This document shows positions 1 to 10,044 of a DNA stretch of 64,000 bases, piece after piece. Each line of letters opens with the position of its first letter. Within the stretch, counting starts at the first letter, position 1. A model generated the notes under the pieces. The model was not told the origin of the DNA and searched no databases. It saw nothing but the letters and a program-made list of their open reading frames with translations. Origin of the DNA: Buttiauxella selenatireducens (GTDB lineage Bacteria > Pseudomonadota > Gammaproteobacteria > Enterobacterales > Enterobacteriaceae); the NCBI RefSeq assembly GCF_031432975.1, contig NZ_CP133838.1, forward strand, positions 2,356,001 to 2,420,000. Direction: 5' to 3'. The position numbers and the translations under genes are program-made.

Positions 1-225
<225 letters not shown>

Positions 226-233
226 TATCGTCA

Positions 234-264
234 GGTATCTTTTCCCAGGGGAAAGATACCTTTT
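234..264 (+). terminator. Rho-independent terminator of cysB
   Basis: An inverted repeat of 13-base arms (GGTATCTTTTCCC and its near-complement, one G-U pair) encloses a one-base centre and is followed by TTTT. It starts 9 bases after the cysB stop codon. Confidence 0.85.
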
Positions 265-564
265 CTCATTTGCAATTAAGAATATGTTTCAATCCGCCTG
301 ATAATTAATATCCCGCCAGATCTTTATTAACCATGAATTATAAGTGGTTAATCTGTCTCAATTAAGAGACAAACGTAGATAATAATTAACCACCCTGCAA
401 ATTTAATCTTTCAATTATTTATTTGAGGTCAAAAGATTAAATCTTTTCCTGCAATTGGTAAGCAATTTCTCTGGCTTTTGTACTAGAGTTTCTTTAGGAT
501 TTATCCCAGCTGGCGATTAATTCTACCGATTGTTTGGGTTTTTATGATAAGTGGTGCCGATTGT
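265..564. other. AT-rich intergenic region upstream of ymiA
   Basis: This AT-rich stretch lies between the cysB terminator and the first small gene. It has several short near-repeats of TTAATTATTT and AATTAAGA type. No open frame has a credible ribosome site. It presumably carries the promoter for the ymiA-yciX genes, but I could not fix one -10/-35 pair with confidence. Confidence 0.4.
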
Positions 565-705
565 ATGAGGTTAGCAATGCCTTCTGGAAGTGAAGAACCG
601 CAGATGGAATCAGGGCTTAAACGTAAAGCCTGGATAGCGGTGTTTCTCGTATCAGGCCTGTTTTGGCTAGTCGTTGCGCTGGCAGCGTGGATTTACTGGG
701 GGTAA
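565..705 (+). CDS. ymiA: YmiA-like small membrane protein, 46 aa
   Basis: A 46-residue frame starts MRLAMPSGSEEP. After a basic patch (LKRKAW) it has one hydrophobic segment at about residues 24-44, ending AWIYWG. Length, sequence pattern and position between cysB and acnA match E. coli YmiA, a small inner-membrane protein of unknown function. The next small gene starts 2 bases after its stop, so the two are probably translated together. The assignment is by recall of the E. coli protein; no biochemical role is known. Confidence 0.8.
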   Translation: MRLAMPSGSEEPQMESGLKRKAWIAVFLVSGLFWLVVALAAWIYWG

Positions 706-707
706 AC

Positions 708-878
708 ATGACAACCCTGACACAGATGCAAGCACAGAAAACTGTACGTCAGCAAGATGAAAAACCACAGCAAGAGGCGAAGTCTGACGACGTTCAGATT
801 CCAGAATCGTGGCAACTGACTCAACAACAAAAAGAGTTCATCGAACTGTTTTCAACAGATGATCATATAAAACAATAA
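708..878 (+). CDS. Small hydrophilic protein, YciX position, 56 aa
   Basis: ATG 708 lies 2 bases after the ymiA stop and begins a 56-residue, Gln/Glu-rich soluble protein (MTTLTQMQAQKTV). I chose this start over upstream in-frame codons because those would overlap ymiA. E. coli has small genes yciX and ymiC between ymiA and acnA, and this one holds the yciX position, but I cannot confirm the homology from memory. No domain, signal peptide or membrane segment is visible. The function is unknown. Confidence 0.65.
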   Translation: MTTLTQMQAQKTVRQQDEKPQQEAKSDDVQIPESWQLTQQQKEFIELFSTDDHIKQ

Positions 879-1052
879 TCATTCTTTTCGTTCACCTTTA
901 TTTAACTTGCGGTTAATCACACTTTTTTATTAATTGTGACTAGTCGCTCACTCTTTACTTCATCGCTACACACAGCAATATTCAACGAGATTGAGTTTTT
1001 ATTCAGTCCCGGTGTTTTCATAAAGTGGTTATCCGAAATATGAGAGTGACTT

Positions 1053-1151
1053 ATGAATATTCACTGTAGCGTCAAGTACTGGTCGTGGTTGAGCGTATTT
1101 ACCGTTTCGTTTGTTTTTTGGGCGCAAATGGCCTGGATGCTGACAAACTAA
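1053..1151 (+). CDS. ymiC: YmiC-like 32-aa single-span membrane peptide
   Basis: A 32-codon frame encodes MNIHCSVKYW followed by a Trp/Phe-rich hydrophobic span (about residues 9-31) and the end LTN. It sits just upstream of acnA, where E. coli has the 31-residue YmiC. The assignment rests on position, size and composition. No role is known. Confidence 0.6.
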   Translation: MNIHCSVKYWSWLSVFTVSFVFWAQMAWMLTN

Positions 1152-1330
1152 TTATCTTCGACACCCTGGCCTGCTGCCCGGGTGTAAATCCATTCATCCT
1201 CCCGCTTTACATCCTCTGATTTATCAATTCGGGTTGTTATCAAATCGTTACGACATCTTTGTGTTATCTTTAATACTGTCCCTGATCTTCATCCGGGATA
1301 CCGCGATCCTAAGAAATTTAAGGAGGAGCT

Positions 1331-4006
1331 ATGTCGTTAACCCTACGCGAGGCCAGTAAGGACACTCTACAGGCGCTGAATAAAACCTATCACTATTACA
1401 GCTTGCCACTGGCCGCAAAGGAACTTGGGGATATCACCCGTTTACCCAAGTCGTTAAAAGTTCTGCTTGAAAACCTGCTGCGCTGGCAGGATGAAAACTC
1501 CGTTACTCAAGACGATATTCAAGCTTTGGCCGGTTGGCTGAAAAATGCCCATGCCGATCGCGAAATAGCTTATCGCCCCGCACGTGTATTGATGCAAGAT
1601 TTTACCGGTGTTCCCGCCGTTGTGGATTTAGCCGCGATGCGCGAAGCGGTAAAACGTCTTGGCGGCGATGTCGCCAAAGTCAATCCGCTTTCCCCCGTTG
1701 ATCTTGTTATAGACCACTCCGTGACCGTCGATCATTTCGGTGATAACGATGCTTTCGAGGAAAACGTGCGCCTCGAAATGGAACGTAACCACGAGCGATA
1801 TGTTTTCCTGCGCTGGGGCCAACAGGCATTCAGTCGTTTTAGCGTAGTGCCACCTGGCACCGGGATCTGCCACCAGGTGAACCTGGAATATCTTGGTAAA
1901 GCGGTGTGGAGTGAAATGCAGGGCGATGACCTGATCGCCTATCCGGACACGCTGGTCGGTACGGATTCCCACACCACCATGATTAACGGCCTTGGCGTAT
2001 TGGGGTGGGGCGTTGGGGGTATTGAAGCTGAAGCTGCCATGCTAGGTCAGCCAGTTTCAATGCTTATCCCGGATGTTGTCGGGTTTAAACTTGATGGTAA
2101 GTTGCGCGAAGGCATTACTGCGACAGACCTGGTTTTGACGGTTACGCAAATGCTGCGTAAGCATGGCGTTGTCGGGAAATTTGTCGAATTTTATGGTGAT
2201 GGGCTTGACTCTCTACCGCTGGCAGACCGCGCCACTATTGCCAATATGGCGCCTGAATATGGTGCGACCTGTGGTTTCTTCCCGATTGATGCGGTGACAC
2301 TCGATTACATGCGTTTAAGTGGGCGCAGCGAAGAACAAATCGCGCTGGTTGAAGCTTATGCGAAAGTGCAGGGGATGTGGCGAAACACCGGCGATGAACC
2401 GATATTTACCAGCACCCTTGCACTGGATATGAATAAAGTTGAAGCCAGTCTTGCCGGGCCGAAACGCCCGCAAGATCGTGTCTCGCTGAGTGACGTGCCG
2501 AAAGCGTTTAACGCCAGCAATGAACTCGAACTCAATACGTCGCAAAAAGACCGGGCTCCGGTTAATTACACGATGGCCGGGCATGAGTATCAGCTACCCG
2601 ATGGTGCGGTCGTCATTTCCGCAATTACGTCGTGTACTAATACTTCAAACCCCAGTGTTCTGATGGCCGCAGGGCTGTTGGCGAAAAAAGCCGTGACATT
2701 AGGATTGAAACGTCAGCCGTGGGTGAAAGCGTCTTTGGCTCCGGGTTCTAAAGTCGTTTCAGATTACCTGGCAAAAGCGGGATTAACACCTTATCTCGAT
2801 GCGCTTGGTTTTAATCTGGTGGGTTATGGCTGCACGACGTGCATTGGTAACTCAGGTCCGCTGCCTGACCCCATTGAACAAGCCATCAAGAAGGGCGACC
2901 TGACTGTGGGTGCGGTGCTATCCGGTAACCGTAACTTTGAAGGGCGCATCCACCCGCTCGTGAAAACAAACTGGCTGGCTTCGCCGCCGCTGGTGGTGGC
3001 CTACGCACTGGCTGGGAACATGAATGTTAACCTGACCACCGATCCGCTGGGGCATGATAAAAAGGGCGATCCGGTTTATCTCAAAGATATTTGGCCGAGC
3101 AGCCAGGAGATTGCCCGTGCCGTTGCGCAAGTTACAACCGAAATGTTCCGCAAAGAGTATGCGGAAGTGTTCGAAGGCACACCAGAATGGCGCAATATTG
3201 AAGTGGCTCACTCCGATACTTACGGTTGGCAGAGTGATTCTACTTACATTCGGCTGTCGCCATTCTTTGATGATATGGAAGCTGCGCCTAAACCTTTGCA
3301 GGATATCCATGGCGCGCGCGTGCTGGCCATGCTGGGTGATTCGGTCACCACTGACCATATCTCTCCAGCAGGGAGCATCAAGCCTGATAGCCCCGCTGGG
3401 CGTTACCTGCAAAATCACGGGGTTGAACGAAAAGAGTTTAACTCCTACGGTTCGCGTCGTGGCAACCATGAAGTAATGATGCGCGGGACATTTGCCAACA
3501 TCCGTATCCGCAACGAGATGGTGCCGGGAGTGGAAGGTGGCATGACACGCATGCTACCGGGAGACGAGGTGATTTCGATTTATGATGCCGCGATGCGTTA
3601 TCGGGATAAAGGTATTCCGTTGGCGGTGTTTGCCGGCAAGGAGTATGGCTCGGGTTCCAGTCGCGACTGGGCAGCAAAAGGGCCGCGTTTGTTAGGCGTA
3701 CGAGTGGTCATTGCGGAATCCTTTGAACGAATTCACCGTTCTAACCTGATTGGCATGGGCATACTTCCGTTGGAATTCCCTGAAGGTGTGACGCGCAAAA
3801 CGTTAGGTCTGACTGGCGAGGAGTTTATTGATATCAGTGGCCTCAATGACCTTAAACCGGGCATTTCGGTGCCGGTATCTTTGACTTTTGAGGACGGCAG
3901 AACAGAGGTGATTCAGTGCCGTTGCCGTATTGATACCGGCAATGAACTGACGTATTTCAAAAACGACGGCATTTTGCATTACGTGATTCGTAACATGCTG
4001 AACTAG
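1331..4006 (+). CDS. acnA: Aconitate hydratase A
   Basis: AcnA converts citrate to isocitrate through cis-aconitate in the TCA cycle. It is the stress- and stationary-phase aconitase, more resistant to oxidants than AcnB. The 891 residues equal the E. coli length. The iron-sulfur cluster cysteines are in SCTNTSNP (about residue 435) and [11 protein letters not shown] (about 500). The C-terminal swivel domain has the typical [17 protein letters not shown] motif. The start has a strong AAGGAGGAG ribosome site 6 bases upstream. The gene stands alone between small ORFs and a shared terminator with ribA. The upstream 170 bases should hold its promoters, but no operator is assigned. Confidence 0.97.
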   Translation: MSLTLREASKDTLQALNKTYHYYSLPLAAKELGDITRLPKSLKVLLENLLRWQDENSVTQDDIQALAGWLKNAHADREIAYRPARVLMQDFTGVPAVVDLAAMREAVKRLGGDVAKVNPLSPVDLVIDHSVTVDHFGDNDAFEENVRLEMERNHERYVFLRWGQQAFSRFSVVPPGTGICHQVNLEYLGKAVWSEMQGDDLIAYPDTLVGTDSHTTMINGLGVLGWGVGGIEAEAAMLGQPVSMLIPDVVGFKLDGKLREGITATDLVLTVTQMLRKHGVVGKFVEFYGDGLDSLPLADRATIANMAPEYGATCGFFPIDAVTLDYMRLSGRSEEQIALVEAYAKVQGMWRNTGDEPIFTSTLALDMNKVEASLAGPKRPQDRVSLSDVPKAFNASNELELNTSQKDRAPVNYTMAGHEYQLPDGAVVISAITSCTNTSNPSVLMAAGLLAKKAVTLGLKRQPWVKASLAPGSKVVSDYLAKAGLTPYLDALGFNLVGYGCTTCIGNSGPLPDPIEQAIKKGDLTVGAVLSGNRNFEGRIHPLVKTNWLASPPLVVAYALAGNMNVNLTTDPLGHDKKGDPVYLKDIWPSSQEIARAVAQVTTEMFRKEYAEVFEGTPEWRNIEVAHSDTYGWQSDSTYIRLSPFFDDMEAAPKPLQDIHGARVLAMLGDSVTTDHISPAGSIKPDSPAGRYLQNHGVERKEFNSYGSRRGNHEVMMRGTFANIRIRNEMVPGVEGGMTRMLPGDEVISIYDAAMRYRDKGIPLAVFAGKEYGSGSSRDWAAKGPRLLGVRVVIAESFERIHRSNLIGMGILPLEFPEGVTRKTLGLTGEEFIDISGLNDLKPGISVPVSLTFEDGRTEVIQCRCRIDTGNELTYFKNDGILHYVIRNMLN

Positions 4007-4008
4007 CG

Positions 4009-4038
4009 AAAATTCTCCCCAGCGATGGGGGAGAAAAT
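4009..4038. terminator. Bidirectional terminator between acnA and ribA
   Basis: An 8-bp stem (TTCTCCCC / GGGGAGAA) has A-rich flanks on one side and T-rich flanks on the other. It can therefore end both converging transcripts, acnA from the left and ribA from the right. Confidence 0.8.
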
Positions 4039-4041
4039 CAC

Positions 4042-4635
4042 TTAATCTTTCGACAGCAAGTGGCCCATTTTAGCGGCTTTGGTATCCAGATAATGTGCGT
4101 TTTTCGGGTTACGGCCCACGATGAGCGGCACGCGTTCAACAATATTAATTCCCGCTTCGCTGAGAATTTCTACCTTGCTTGGGTTGTTGGTCAGCAAGCG
4201 AACGGCATCGATACCCAATAACTTAAACATATCAGCACAGAGAGTGAAGTCACGCTCATCGGCGGCAAAACCGAGTTGGTGGTTGGCTTCAACCGTATCG
4301 TAGCCCTTATCTTGCAAGGCATAGGCGCGGATTTTATTAAGTAAACCAATATTGCGGCCTTCCTGGCGGTGATACAACAGTACGCCACGACCTTCTTCGG
4401 CAATTTGGCTTAATGCAGCTTCAAGCTGAAAACCACAATCGCAGCGCAGGCTGAATAGGGCATCGCCCGTCAGACACTCTGAATGTACACGCGCCAAAAC
4501 AGAATCATTTCCGTTTACATCACCAAAAACCAAAGCAACGTGATCTTGCCCGGTTGCCAGTTCTTCAAAACCCACCATCAGGAAATCGCCCCATGGGGTT
4601 GGCAGTTTGGCCTCTGCCACACGTTTAAGCTGCAT
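4042..4635 (-). CDS. ribA: GTP cyclohydrolase II
   Basis: RibA opens GTP to 2,5-diamino-6-ribosylamino-pyrimidinone phosphate, releasing formate and pyrophosphate, the first step of riboflavin synthesis. The 197 residues start [18 protein letters not shown]. The zinc-binding C-x10-C-x-C set is visible in [20 protein letters not shown]. The RQEGRNIGL segment, and [18 protein letters not shown] further on, are standard for the family. The gene is monocistronic and convergent with acnA, as in E. coli. A conventional ATG start is used. Confidence 0.97.
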   Translation of the reverse strand: MQLKRVAEAKLPTPWGDFLMVGFEELATGQDHVALVFGDVNGNDSVLARVHSECLTGDALFSLRCDCGFQLEAALSQIAEEGRGVLLYHRQEGRNIGLLNKIRAYALQDKGYDTVEANHQLGFAADERDFTLCADMFKLLGIDAVRLLTNNPSKVEILSEAGINIVERVPLIVGRNPKNAHYLDTKAAKMGHLLSKD

Positions 4636-4843
4636 GTGATTCTCCAGGTACTTATCGTGGCACTCAGGGTGCCTGCCAGCAGACTGGCTTGTTTAATTAC
4701 TACTGCTTAGTTTGCCACAACGCCGACCACTTCGCCTAATAGACTGGGCAGACTCCTATTTTTACCCTTTGTGCGACTTCCCGTTTTCCCTTCGGTGCGG
4801 TTTATCGGGTATCCTTGAGATTCAAAAAGCATAAGGATAAGCA

Positions 4844-5608
4844 ATGCGAGCAATAGCAAAACGAACAACAATGGGTGCTGGATTATTGTTAGTCATGCCT
4901 TTAGCCGTGTGGATCTCAGGTTGGCAGTGGGTTCCGGGTGCGCAGGGAAGTTGGCTTAAAATGATGTATTGGATGACGGAAACCGTTACCCAACCCTGGG
5001 GCATCATTACCCACGTTTTGTTGTGCGGTTGGTTCTTATGGTGTCTAAGGTTTCGCCTAAAAGCTGCGCTCATGCTGTTTGCGATACTCGGTGCGGCTAT
5101 TCTTATTGGGCAGGGGGTTAAATCTGTCATTAAAGATGAAGTGCAAGAACCGCGTCCTTTTGTGGTATGGCTTGAAAAAACTCAACATATTCCTACAGAT
5201 GAGTTCTACAATTTAAAGCGTATGCAGCGTAGCGAGTTGGTGAAAAACCAGCTTGAATCGCAGCAGGAAATACCGGGATGGTTGCGTCAGCACTGGCAAA
5301 AAGAGACCGGTTTTGCATTCCCGTCAGGGCATACAATGTTTGCGGCAAGTTGGGCATTATTAGGTGTCGGGTTGCTGTGGCCACGTCGACGTACCTGGAC
5401 CATTGCATTGCTGTTAGTGTGGGCTACAGGGGTGATGGGCAGCCGATTAGTGCTCGGAATGCATTGGCCACGAGACTTGGTGGTTGCCACGCTCATCTCT
5501 TGGGTGTTGATAACATTGGCAACCTGGCTTGCTCAGAAACTGTGCGGTCCGTTATCTCCACCGCCGCAAGAAGCTGACGAAATAGCCGAAAGGGATGCTG
5601 AGCCTTGA
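4844..5608 (+). CDS. pgpB: Phosphatidylglycerophosphatase B / undecaprenyl-pyrophosphate phosphatase
   Basis: PgpB is an inner-membrane PAP2-family lipid phosphatase. It dephosphorylates phosphatidylglycerol phosphate and undecaprenyl pyrophosphate on the periplasmic face. The 254 residues contain all three PAP2 signature blocks: K-x6-RP (KDEVQEPRP, about 93-101), PSGH (about 162-165) and SR-x5-H-x3-D (SRLVLGMHWPRD, about 201-212). Several hydrophobic spans flank them. The length matches E. coli. It is divergent from ribA, as in E. coli. The ribosome site AAGGATAAG precedes the ATG. Confidence 0.95.
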   Translation: MRAIAKRTTMGAGLLLVMPLAVWISGWQWVPGAQGSWLKMMYWMTETVTQPWGIITHVLLCGWFLWCLRFRLKAALMLFAILGAAILIGQGVKSVIKDEVQEPRPFVVWLEKTQHIPTDEFYNLKRMQRSELVKNQLESQQEIPGWLRQHWQKETGFAFPSGHTMFAASWALLGVGLLWPRRRTWTIALLLVWATGVMGSRLVLGMHWPRDLVVATLISWVLITLATWLAQKLCGPLSPPPQEADEIAERDAEP

Positions 5609-5739
5609 GATTATTGATTTAACCCCCATTTCTTATGAATTGAACGTCGCTAATGGATTCCACGAGCAACCGGGAAATGGTAGTTTATATAGTTGGAAAA
5701 ACATTAGCGCTTAATTTATCCCCATCATCCATCAAGCTG

Positions 5740-5845
5740 TAGGGGCGCTGGCATACTCACTTACCCGAATCACGTACGAAAGTCAGTTCGTTGGGGTAAG
5801 TTAACTTGCCGCCTACCTGAAACTCGAAAGCGAATGGGTTTAGTC
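5740..5845. repeat. Putative dispersed intergenic repeat with inverted arms
   Basis: The stretch between pgpB and lapA begins AGCTGTAGGGGCGCTGGCAT and holds an inverted pair ACTTACCC (5759-5766) / GGGTAAGT (5794-5801). It then has a TTGCCGCCTACCTGAAACTC-type block. From memory, similar text recurs between genes in several enterobacteria, but there is only one copy in this window. I infer a repeat element and not a gene. Confidence 0.4.
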
Positions 5846-5872
5846 GCGTAAGACCACATAACGGGAAGTAAT

Positions 5873-6178
5873 GTGAAATATTTATTCATTTTCTTACTGG
5901 TGCTAGCGATTTTTGTGATTTCAGTCACTTTGGGCGCGCAAAACGATCAGGTTGTTAATTTCAACTACCTGTTGGCACAAGGCGAATATCGTGTCTCCAC
6001 ATTACTGGCGACTCTTTTTGCTGCCGGTTTTTTGCTTGGCTGGCTTATTTGTGGCCTGTTTTGGTTGCGTTTGCGTGTTTCGCTGGCACGCGCCGATCGT
6101 AAGATCAAACGCCTTGAGCAGCAAATTACGACGGATTCTGACGCCATAGCAGCGGCTGTACCGGCTGTTAAGGAATAA
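5873..6178 (+). CDS. lapA: Lipopolysaccharide assembly protein A
   Basis: LapA (YciS) is a small inner-membrane protein that acts with LapB in the control of lipopolysaccharide synthesis and assembly. The start is GTG (GTG AAA TAT TTA TTC), as I recall for E. coli. Two hydrophobic spans (about residues 2-20 and 43-65) are followed by a basic, helical cytosolic tail with RADRKIKRLEQQI. The 101 residues fit the family. lapB starts 6 bases after its stop, so they form one operon, with pyrF-yciH further downstream. Confidence 0.93.
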   Translation: MKYLFIFLLVLAIFVISVTLGAQNDQVVNFNYLLAQGEYRVSTLLATLFAAGFLLGWLICGLFWLRLRVSLARADRKIKRLEQQITTDSDAIAAAVPAVKE

Positions 6179-6184
6179 CCTGCC

Positions 6185-7354
6185 ATGCTGGAATTGTTGT
6201 TTCTGCTGTTGCCTATCGCCGCCGCTTACGGCTGGTATATGGGACGCAGAAGCGCGCATCAAGATAAGCAACAAGAAGCTAATCGCCTGTCACGTGACTA
6301 TGTGGCGGGGGTTAACTTCTTGCTGTCGAACCAGCAAGATAAAGCTGTAGATCTCTTTCTCGACATGCTCAAAGAGGATACCAGCACCGTTGAGGCTCAC
6401 CTCACGCTGGGTAACCTGTTCCGCTCTCGTGGTGAAGTTGACCGCGCCATTCGTATCCACCAATCATTAATGGAAAGTGCCTCGTTAACTTACGAACAAC
6501 GCTTGTTGGCAGTGCAACAGTTGGGTCGTGACTATATGGCTGCTGGCCTGTATGACCGCGCAGAAGATATGTTCGCGCAACTGATAGACGAAACCGATTT
6601 CCGCATTGGCGCGTTACAACAGTTGCTGCTTATCCATCAGGCTACCAGCGACTGGCAAAAAGCCATCGATGTGGCCGAGCGCCTGGTTAAACTTGGCAAA
6701 GATAAACAACGTACTGAAATTGCCCATTTCTATTGCGAACAGGCGCTGCAATTGATGGCCAGTGACGACCTTGATCGCGCCATGTCTCTGCTCAAAAAGG
6801 GCGCTGCTGCCGACAAAAATTGCGCCCGTGTTTCTATCATGATGGGCCGCATCTTTATGGCGCGTAATGAATACACGAAAGCCGTTGAATTGCTCCAACG
6901 CGTTATCGATCAAGATAGCGAGCTCGTCAGTGAAACTCTCGAAATGCTGCAAACCTGCTACCTGCAGTTAGACAAAACGCAGGAGTGGGAAACATTCTTG
7001 AAACGTTGTGTTGAAGAGAACACCGGTGCGGGTGCTGAGCTGATGCTTGCCGAGATCCTTGAGCGTAAAGAAGGCTCGGAGGTGGCTCAGGTTTATATTA
7101 ACCGCCAGCTTCAGCGTCACCCAACCATGCGTGTGTTCCATCGGCTGATGGATTACCACCTACAAGAGGCAGAAGAAGGGCGCGCGAAAGAGAGTCTGAT
7201 GGTGCTGCGTGACATGGTCGGCGAACAAGTTCGTACCAAACCACGTTATCGCTGCCAGAAATGTGGCTTCACTGCTTTTACACTTTACTGGCACTGCCCA
7301 TCTTGCCGGGCCTGGTCAACGATTAAACCGATTCGTGGGTTAGACGGTCAATAA
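6185..7354 (+). CDS. lapB: Lipopolysaccharide assembly protein B (TPR and rubredoxin-type zinc domain)
   Basis: LapB (YciM) is an inner-membrane adaptor. In E. coli it promotes FtsH-dependent turnover of LpxC, and so limits lipopolysaccharide synthesis. The 389 residues show an N-terminal hydrophobic anchor (about 1-18), a run of tetratricopeptide repeats (about 35-330, for example LGNLFRSRGEVDRAIRIHQ) and a C-terminal rubredoxin-like metal site, CQKCG and CPSC. Size and domain order match E. coli exactly. It is in tight operon with lapA. Confidence 0.96.
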   Translation: MLELLFLLLPIAAAYGWYMGRRSAHQDKQQEANRLSRDYVAGVNFLLSNQQDKAVDLFLDMLKEDTSTVEAHLTLGNLFRSRGEVDRAIRIHQSLMESASLTYEQRLLAVQQLGRDYMAAGLYDRAEDMFAQLIDETDFRIGALQQLLLIHQATSDWQKAIDVAERLVKLGKDKQRTEIAHFYCEQALQLMASDDLDRAMSLLKKGAAADKNCARVSIMMGRIFMARNEYTKAVELLQRVIDQDSELVSETLEMLQTCYLQLDKTQEWETFLKRCVEENTGAGAELMLAEILERKEGSEVAQVYINRQLQRHPTMRVFHRLMDYHLQEAEEGRAKESLMVLRDMVGEQVRTKPRYRCQKCGFTAFTLYWHCPSCRAWSTIKPIRGLDGQ

Positions 7355-7558
7355 CGGGCAAAGTGCGCTCATTTATAAAAAAACGCCGCACTTTAGTTAC
7401 AACATACTTATAGTTACTATGACCAGCCACTCTGAAGCACCGTGCTGTTTATGCTTAGCAAGGTACAATGGCAACTGTAATTTTGTGTCTACCGCGGGTA
7501 GAATGCTTGCCGTTTATCTCTTGCGCCGCAATGCTGCCCAACATCAGAAGGTTTAGCC

Positions 7559-8296
7559 ATGAATTCAACTGCATCCTCCTCCTCCCGTGTTGCTACCGAT
7601 TCTCCAATTGTCGTCGCACTTGATTACGATAATCGCGATAAAGCCTTAGCTTTCATTGACCGTATCGACCCGCGTGATTGCCGCCTGAAAGTGGGCAAAG
7701 AGATGTTTACTCTGTTTGGACCGCAGTTGGTGCGTGATATCCAGCAATGTGGCTTTGATGTATTCCTCGATTTGAAATTTCACGATATCCCAAACACCAC
7801 TGCACGTGCAGTCGCTGCTGCTGCGGAACTAGGCGTATGGATGGTGAACGTGCATGCCAGCGGTGGGGCGCGCATGATGAGCGCTGCGCGTGAAGTATTG
7901 CTGCCATTTGGCAAAGATGCACCGCTGCTGATTGCGGTGACCGTTCTGACCAGTATGGAAGCCAGCGATCTGGCGGATCTTGGTATTACGTCAACGCCTG
8001 CTGAATATGCTGAGCGGTTAGCTCGTTTAACGCAAAGTTGTGGTCTGGATGGTGTGGTTTGTTCTGCGCAAGAAGCGGTACGCTTCAAAAGCGAACTGGG
8101 GCAGGGTTTCAAATTAGTCACCCCCGGTATCCGTCCGGTTGGAAGTGATGCCGGTGATCAACGCCGTATCATGACACCACAACAAGCACAGACTGCGGGT
8201 GTGGACTTCATGGTGATTGGACGCCCGATCACCCAATCTGCTGATCCCGCCCAAACTCTGCGTGACATCCGCGTTTCACTACAGCAGGGGGCGTGA
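7559..8296 (+). CDS. pyrF: Orotidine 5'-phosphate decarboxylase
   Basis: PyrF converts OMP to UMP, the last step of de novo pyrimidine synthesis. The 245-residue TIM barrel carries the catalytic D-x-K-x2-D signature in [10 protein letters not shown] (about residues 71-80). It also has the phosphate-binding end TPGIRP and the GRPIT motif. Its stop overlaps the next start (TGATG), giving translational coupling to yciH, as in E. coli. Confidence 0.97.
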   Translation: MNSTASSSSRVATDSPIVVALDYDNRDKALAFIDRIDPRDCRLKVGKEMFTLFGPQLVRDIQQCGFDVFLDLKFHDIPNTTARAVAAAAELGVWMVNVHASGGARMMSAAREVLLPFGKDAPLLIAVTVLTSMEASDLADLGITSTPAEYAERLARLTQSCGLDGVVCSAQEAVRFKSELGQGFKLVTPGIRPVGSDAGDQRRIMTPQQAQTAGVDFMVIGRPITQSADPAQTLRDIRVSLQQGA

Positions 8297-8622
8297 TGAA
8301 GGACGATAACAGTCGTTTAGTTTACTCAACCGAGAGTGGACGTATTGATGAGCCTAAAACAGCACCTGTTCGGCCAAAAGGGGACGGTGTAGTGCGTATC
8401 CAACGCCAGACCAGCGGGCGCAAGGGTAAGGGCGTGTGCCTGATAACCGGTATCGATGCCGATGATGCGGAATTAGCGACACTTGCAGCAGAGCTTAAAA
8501 AGAAATGCGGCTGCGGTGGTTCGCTAAAAGAGGGTGTGATTGAAATTCAGGGCGACAAACGCGATCTGATAAAATCTCTGCTGGAAGCGAAGGGAATGAA
8601 AGTTAAATTTGCAGGCGGTTGA
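8296..8622 (+). CDS. yciH: YciH, SUI1/eIF1-like translation factor family
   Basis: The 108-residue protein of the SUI1/eIF1 fold contains RPKGDGVVRIQRQTSGRKGK and the KKKCGCGG turn typical of the family. E. coli YciH resembles eukaryotic eIF1 and influences initiation fidelity in vitro; its role in vivo is unclear. I start at ATG 8296, whose A is the last base of the pyrF stop, because it gives the E. coli length. A GTG three bases earlier is possible. A terminator follows. Confidence 0.94.
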   Translation: MKDDNSRLVYSTESGRIDEPKTAPVRPKGDGVVRIQRQTSGRKGKGVCLITGIDADDAELATLAAELKKKCGCGGSLKEGVIEIQGDKRDLIKSLLEAKGMKVKFAGG

Positions 8623-8643
8623 TTCGTATATCGAAATAAATAG

Positions 8644-8671
8644 GCCACGGTATATTTACCGTGGCTTTTTT
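8644..8671 (+). terminator. Terminator of the lapAB-pyrF-yciH operon
   Basis: A 9-bp perfect stem (GCCACGGTA / TACCGTGGC) has a 4-base loop followed by six or more T. It is placed just after yciH. Confidence 0.92.
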
Positions 8672-8755
8672 ATTGTGACTGCTGAAAGTCAGACCTGAAA
8701 AATTAAATATTTTATAATTCGTTAAAGCGTTTCACGCTTCTGCTGGCATCAAGTT

Positions 8756-8974
8756 TTATTTACTTACCTGATGGCCGATAATACCACCTACAGCGGCACC
8801 GCCCAGAGTCCCCAGCGCGCTGCCGTCTGTTAAGACAGCACCACCAACAGCACCCGCGCCCGCACCAATCGCGGTGTTACGGTCACGTTTGGACCAGTTT
8901 GAACAGGCGCTCAGAGACATGGCTACGGTTAAGGCCAGCACAACGGCGGCAATTTTTTTGTTATTTAAGGTCAT
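8756..8974 (-). CDS. osmB: Osmotically inducible lipoprotein OsmB
   Basis: OsmB is a small outer-membrane lipoprotein induced by high osmolarity and stationary phase. The 72 residues show a signal peptide with a lipobox (SLSAC, Cys at about 24). A Gly/Ala-rich glycine-zipper segment follows (GAGAGAVGGAV ... GGAAVGGIIGH). Sequence and location beside yciH match E. coli. The 268 bases upstream should hold the stress promoters, but no precise element is claimed. Confidence 0.95.
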   Translation of the reverse strand: MTLNNKKIAAVVLALTVAMSLSACSNWSKRDRNTAIGAGAGAVGGAVLTDGSALGTLGGAAVGGIIGHQVSK

Positions 8975-9204
8975 AATACTTTCTCCTGAATTATTGATTC
9001 ACGGAAATAAGCTTCTCTAAAAGTATAGTGGGTTTGAATCAACTTCGAGAAAGCTTCCGTGAAACTGCATAACGATATAAGACCTAAAAGATAATTTTGG
9101 TAATTATCACTTCTTGTTACACCGCTAACAAACATTCTAATTTGAATGAAGAATTACAACAGGTAAATAGTCTTAAAGGAACGGCAGGATAATTCTGAGA
9201 AAGG

Positions 9205-9232
9205 AACTGCCTGCAGGAGAAGCAGGCAGATA
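9205..9232 (-). terminator. Possible terminator after yciT
   Basis: The stem CTGCCTGC / GCAGGCAG (9207-9214 and 9222-9229) has a 7-base loop. It lies just downstream of the leftward pflE-pflF-yciT operon. On the minus strand it is followed only by a short interrupted T run, so termination strength is uncertain. Confidence 0.5.
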
Positions 9233-9242
9233 ACTATCGTGA

Positions 9243-10001
9243 TTACTCGATGGGAAATTGTTTAACAATATTGATTTGCACGCCAGTATCCCGCAATTGC
9301 TGCCCAGTGGTTTCGTTGAGACCATCATCAGTAATCACGCGATTGATGCATGAAATTGGCCCTAGCGTGTAAGGGTGCATTGAGCCGAACTTGGTACTGT
9401 CTGTCAGAACAATGGCTTCGCAGCCTTTTTCCAACACGGTATTCACTACATCGGCGCGCATCATGTCACGGCTCGTAAATCCGGTTTCTGGCAAGAAGCC
9501 ATCAATACCGATGAACGCCTTGCTGAAATGCACTTGCTGGATAAATTGACGCGTCAGGGGCCCAACCATACTTTCGCTTTTTTTCTGATAGATACCGCCA
9601 AGTAATATGACTTCACAGTCAGTATCCTTCAGAAGATGAGCGATATAGCTGCTGACGGTGACCAGCGTAATTTTTTTCTGCTCAGCCAATGCGCGAGCGA
9701 GGAGTGCATTACAACTGCCATTTTCGATAAAGATTGTTTCGCCATCGTTGACTAAAGTCGCTGCAAAATCAGCGAGATGTCTTTTAAGCGAATAATTGTT
9801 CATCATTCGCGTTTCAACGTCTTCGCTATCCAGCGGAACGGCATAGCCATGTGTGCGTCTCAGGTAGTTCTTTTTCTCCAGAAGATTGAGATCCTGCCGA
9901 ATAGTCACTTCTGAGACGCCGGTTTTTTTAGCGAGATCGGCCACACTCATGCGACCATGATCAATCACCATCTGTAAAATAATTTGTTGTCTGGAGTTCA
10001 T
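9243..10001 (-). CDS. yciT: YciT, DeoR-family transcriptional regulator
   Basis: This DeoR-type repressor has an N-terminal winged helix ([26 protein letters not shown], about residues 18-43). Its C-terminal sugar-phosphate-sensing domain contains [25 protein letters not shown] and the ALTDSTKFG-type end ([10 protein letters not shown]). ATG 10001 gives MNSRQQ, as in E. coli, and is preferred over the TTG 9 bases upstream. It begins 43 bases after pflF on the same strand, so it is likely the last gene of the pflE-pflF operon. Its ligand and targets are not known; the neighbours suggest a sugar phosphate such as fructose 6-phosphate (inference). Confidence 0.92.
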   Translation of the reverse strand: MNSRQQIILQMVIDHGRMSVADLAKKTGVSEVTIRQDLNLLEKKNYLRRTHGYAVPLDSEDVETRMMNNYSLKRHLADFAATLVNDGETIFIENGSCNALLARALAEQKKITLVTVSSYIAHLLKDTDCEVILLGGIYQKKSESMVGPLTRQFIQQVHFSKAFIGIDGFLPETGFTSRDMMRADVVNTVLEKGCEAIVLTDSTKFGSMHPYTLGPISCINRVITDDGLNETTGQQLRDTGVQINIVKQFPIE

Positions 10002-10044
10002 GTCAGCCAAATTTTGGGCGGCGCATACCGCGCCGCCTGGATTA

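Noticed and set aside
2918-3469. 183-residue antisense frame inside acnA
   Set aside because: It lies wholly opposite a well-conserved acnA coding part, with no ribosome site and no family features.
7360-7394. Possible terminator between lapB and pyrF (AAAGTGCG / CGCACTTT)
   Set aside because: Loop of 19 bases and no T run after the stem; not strong enough to call.
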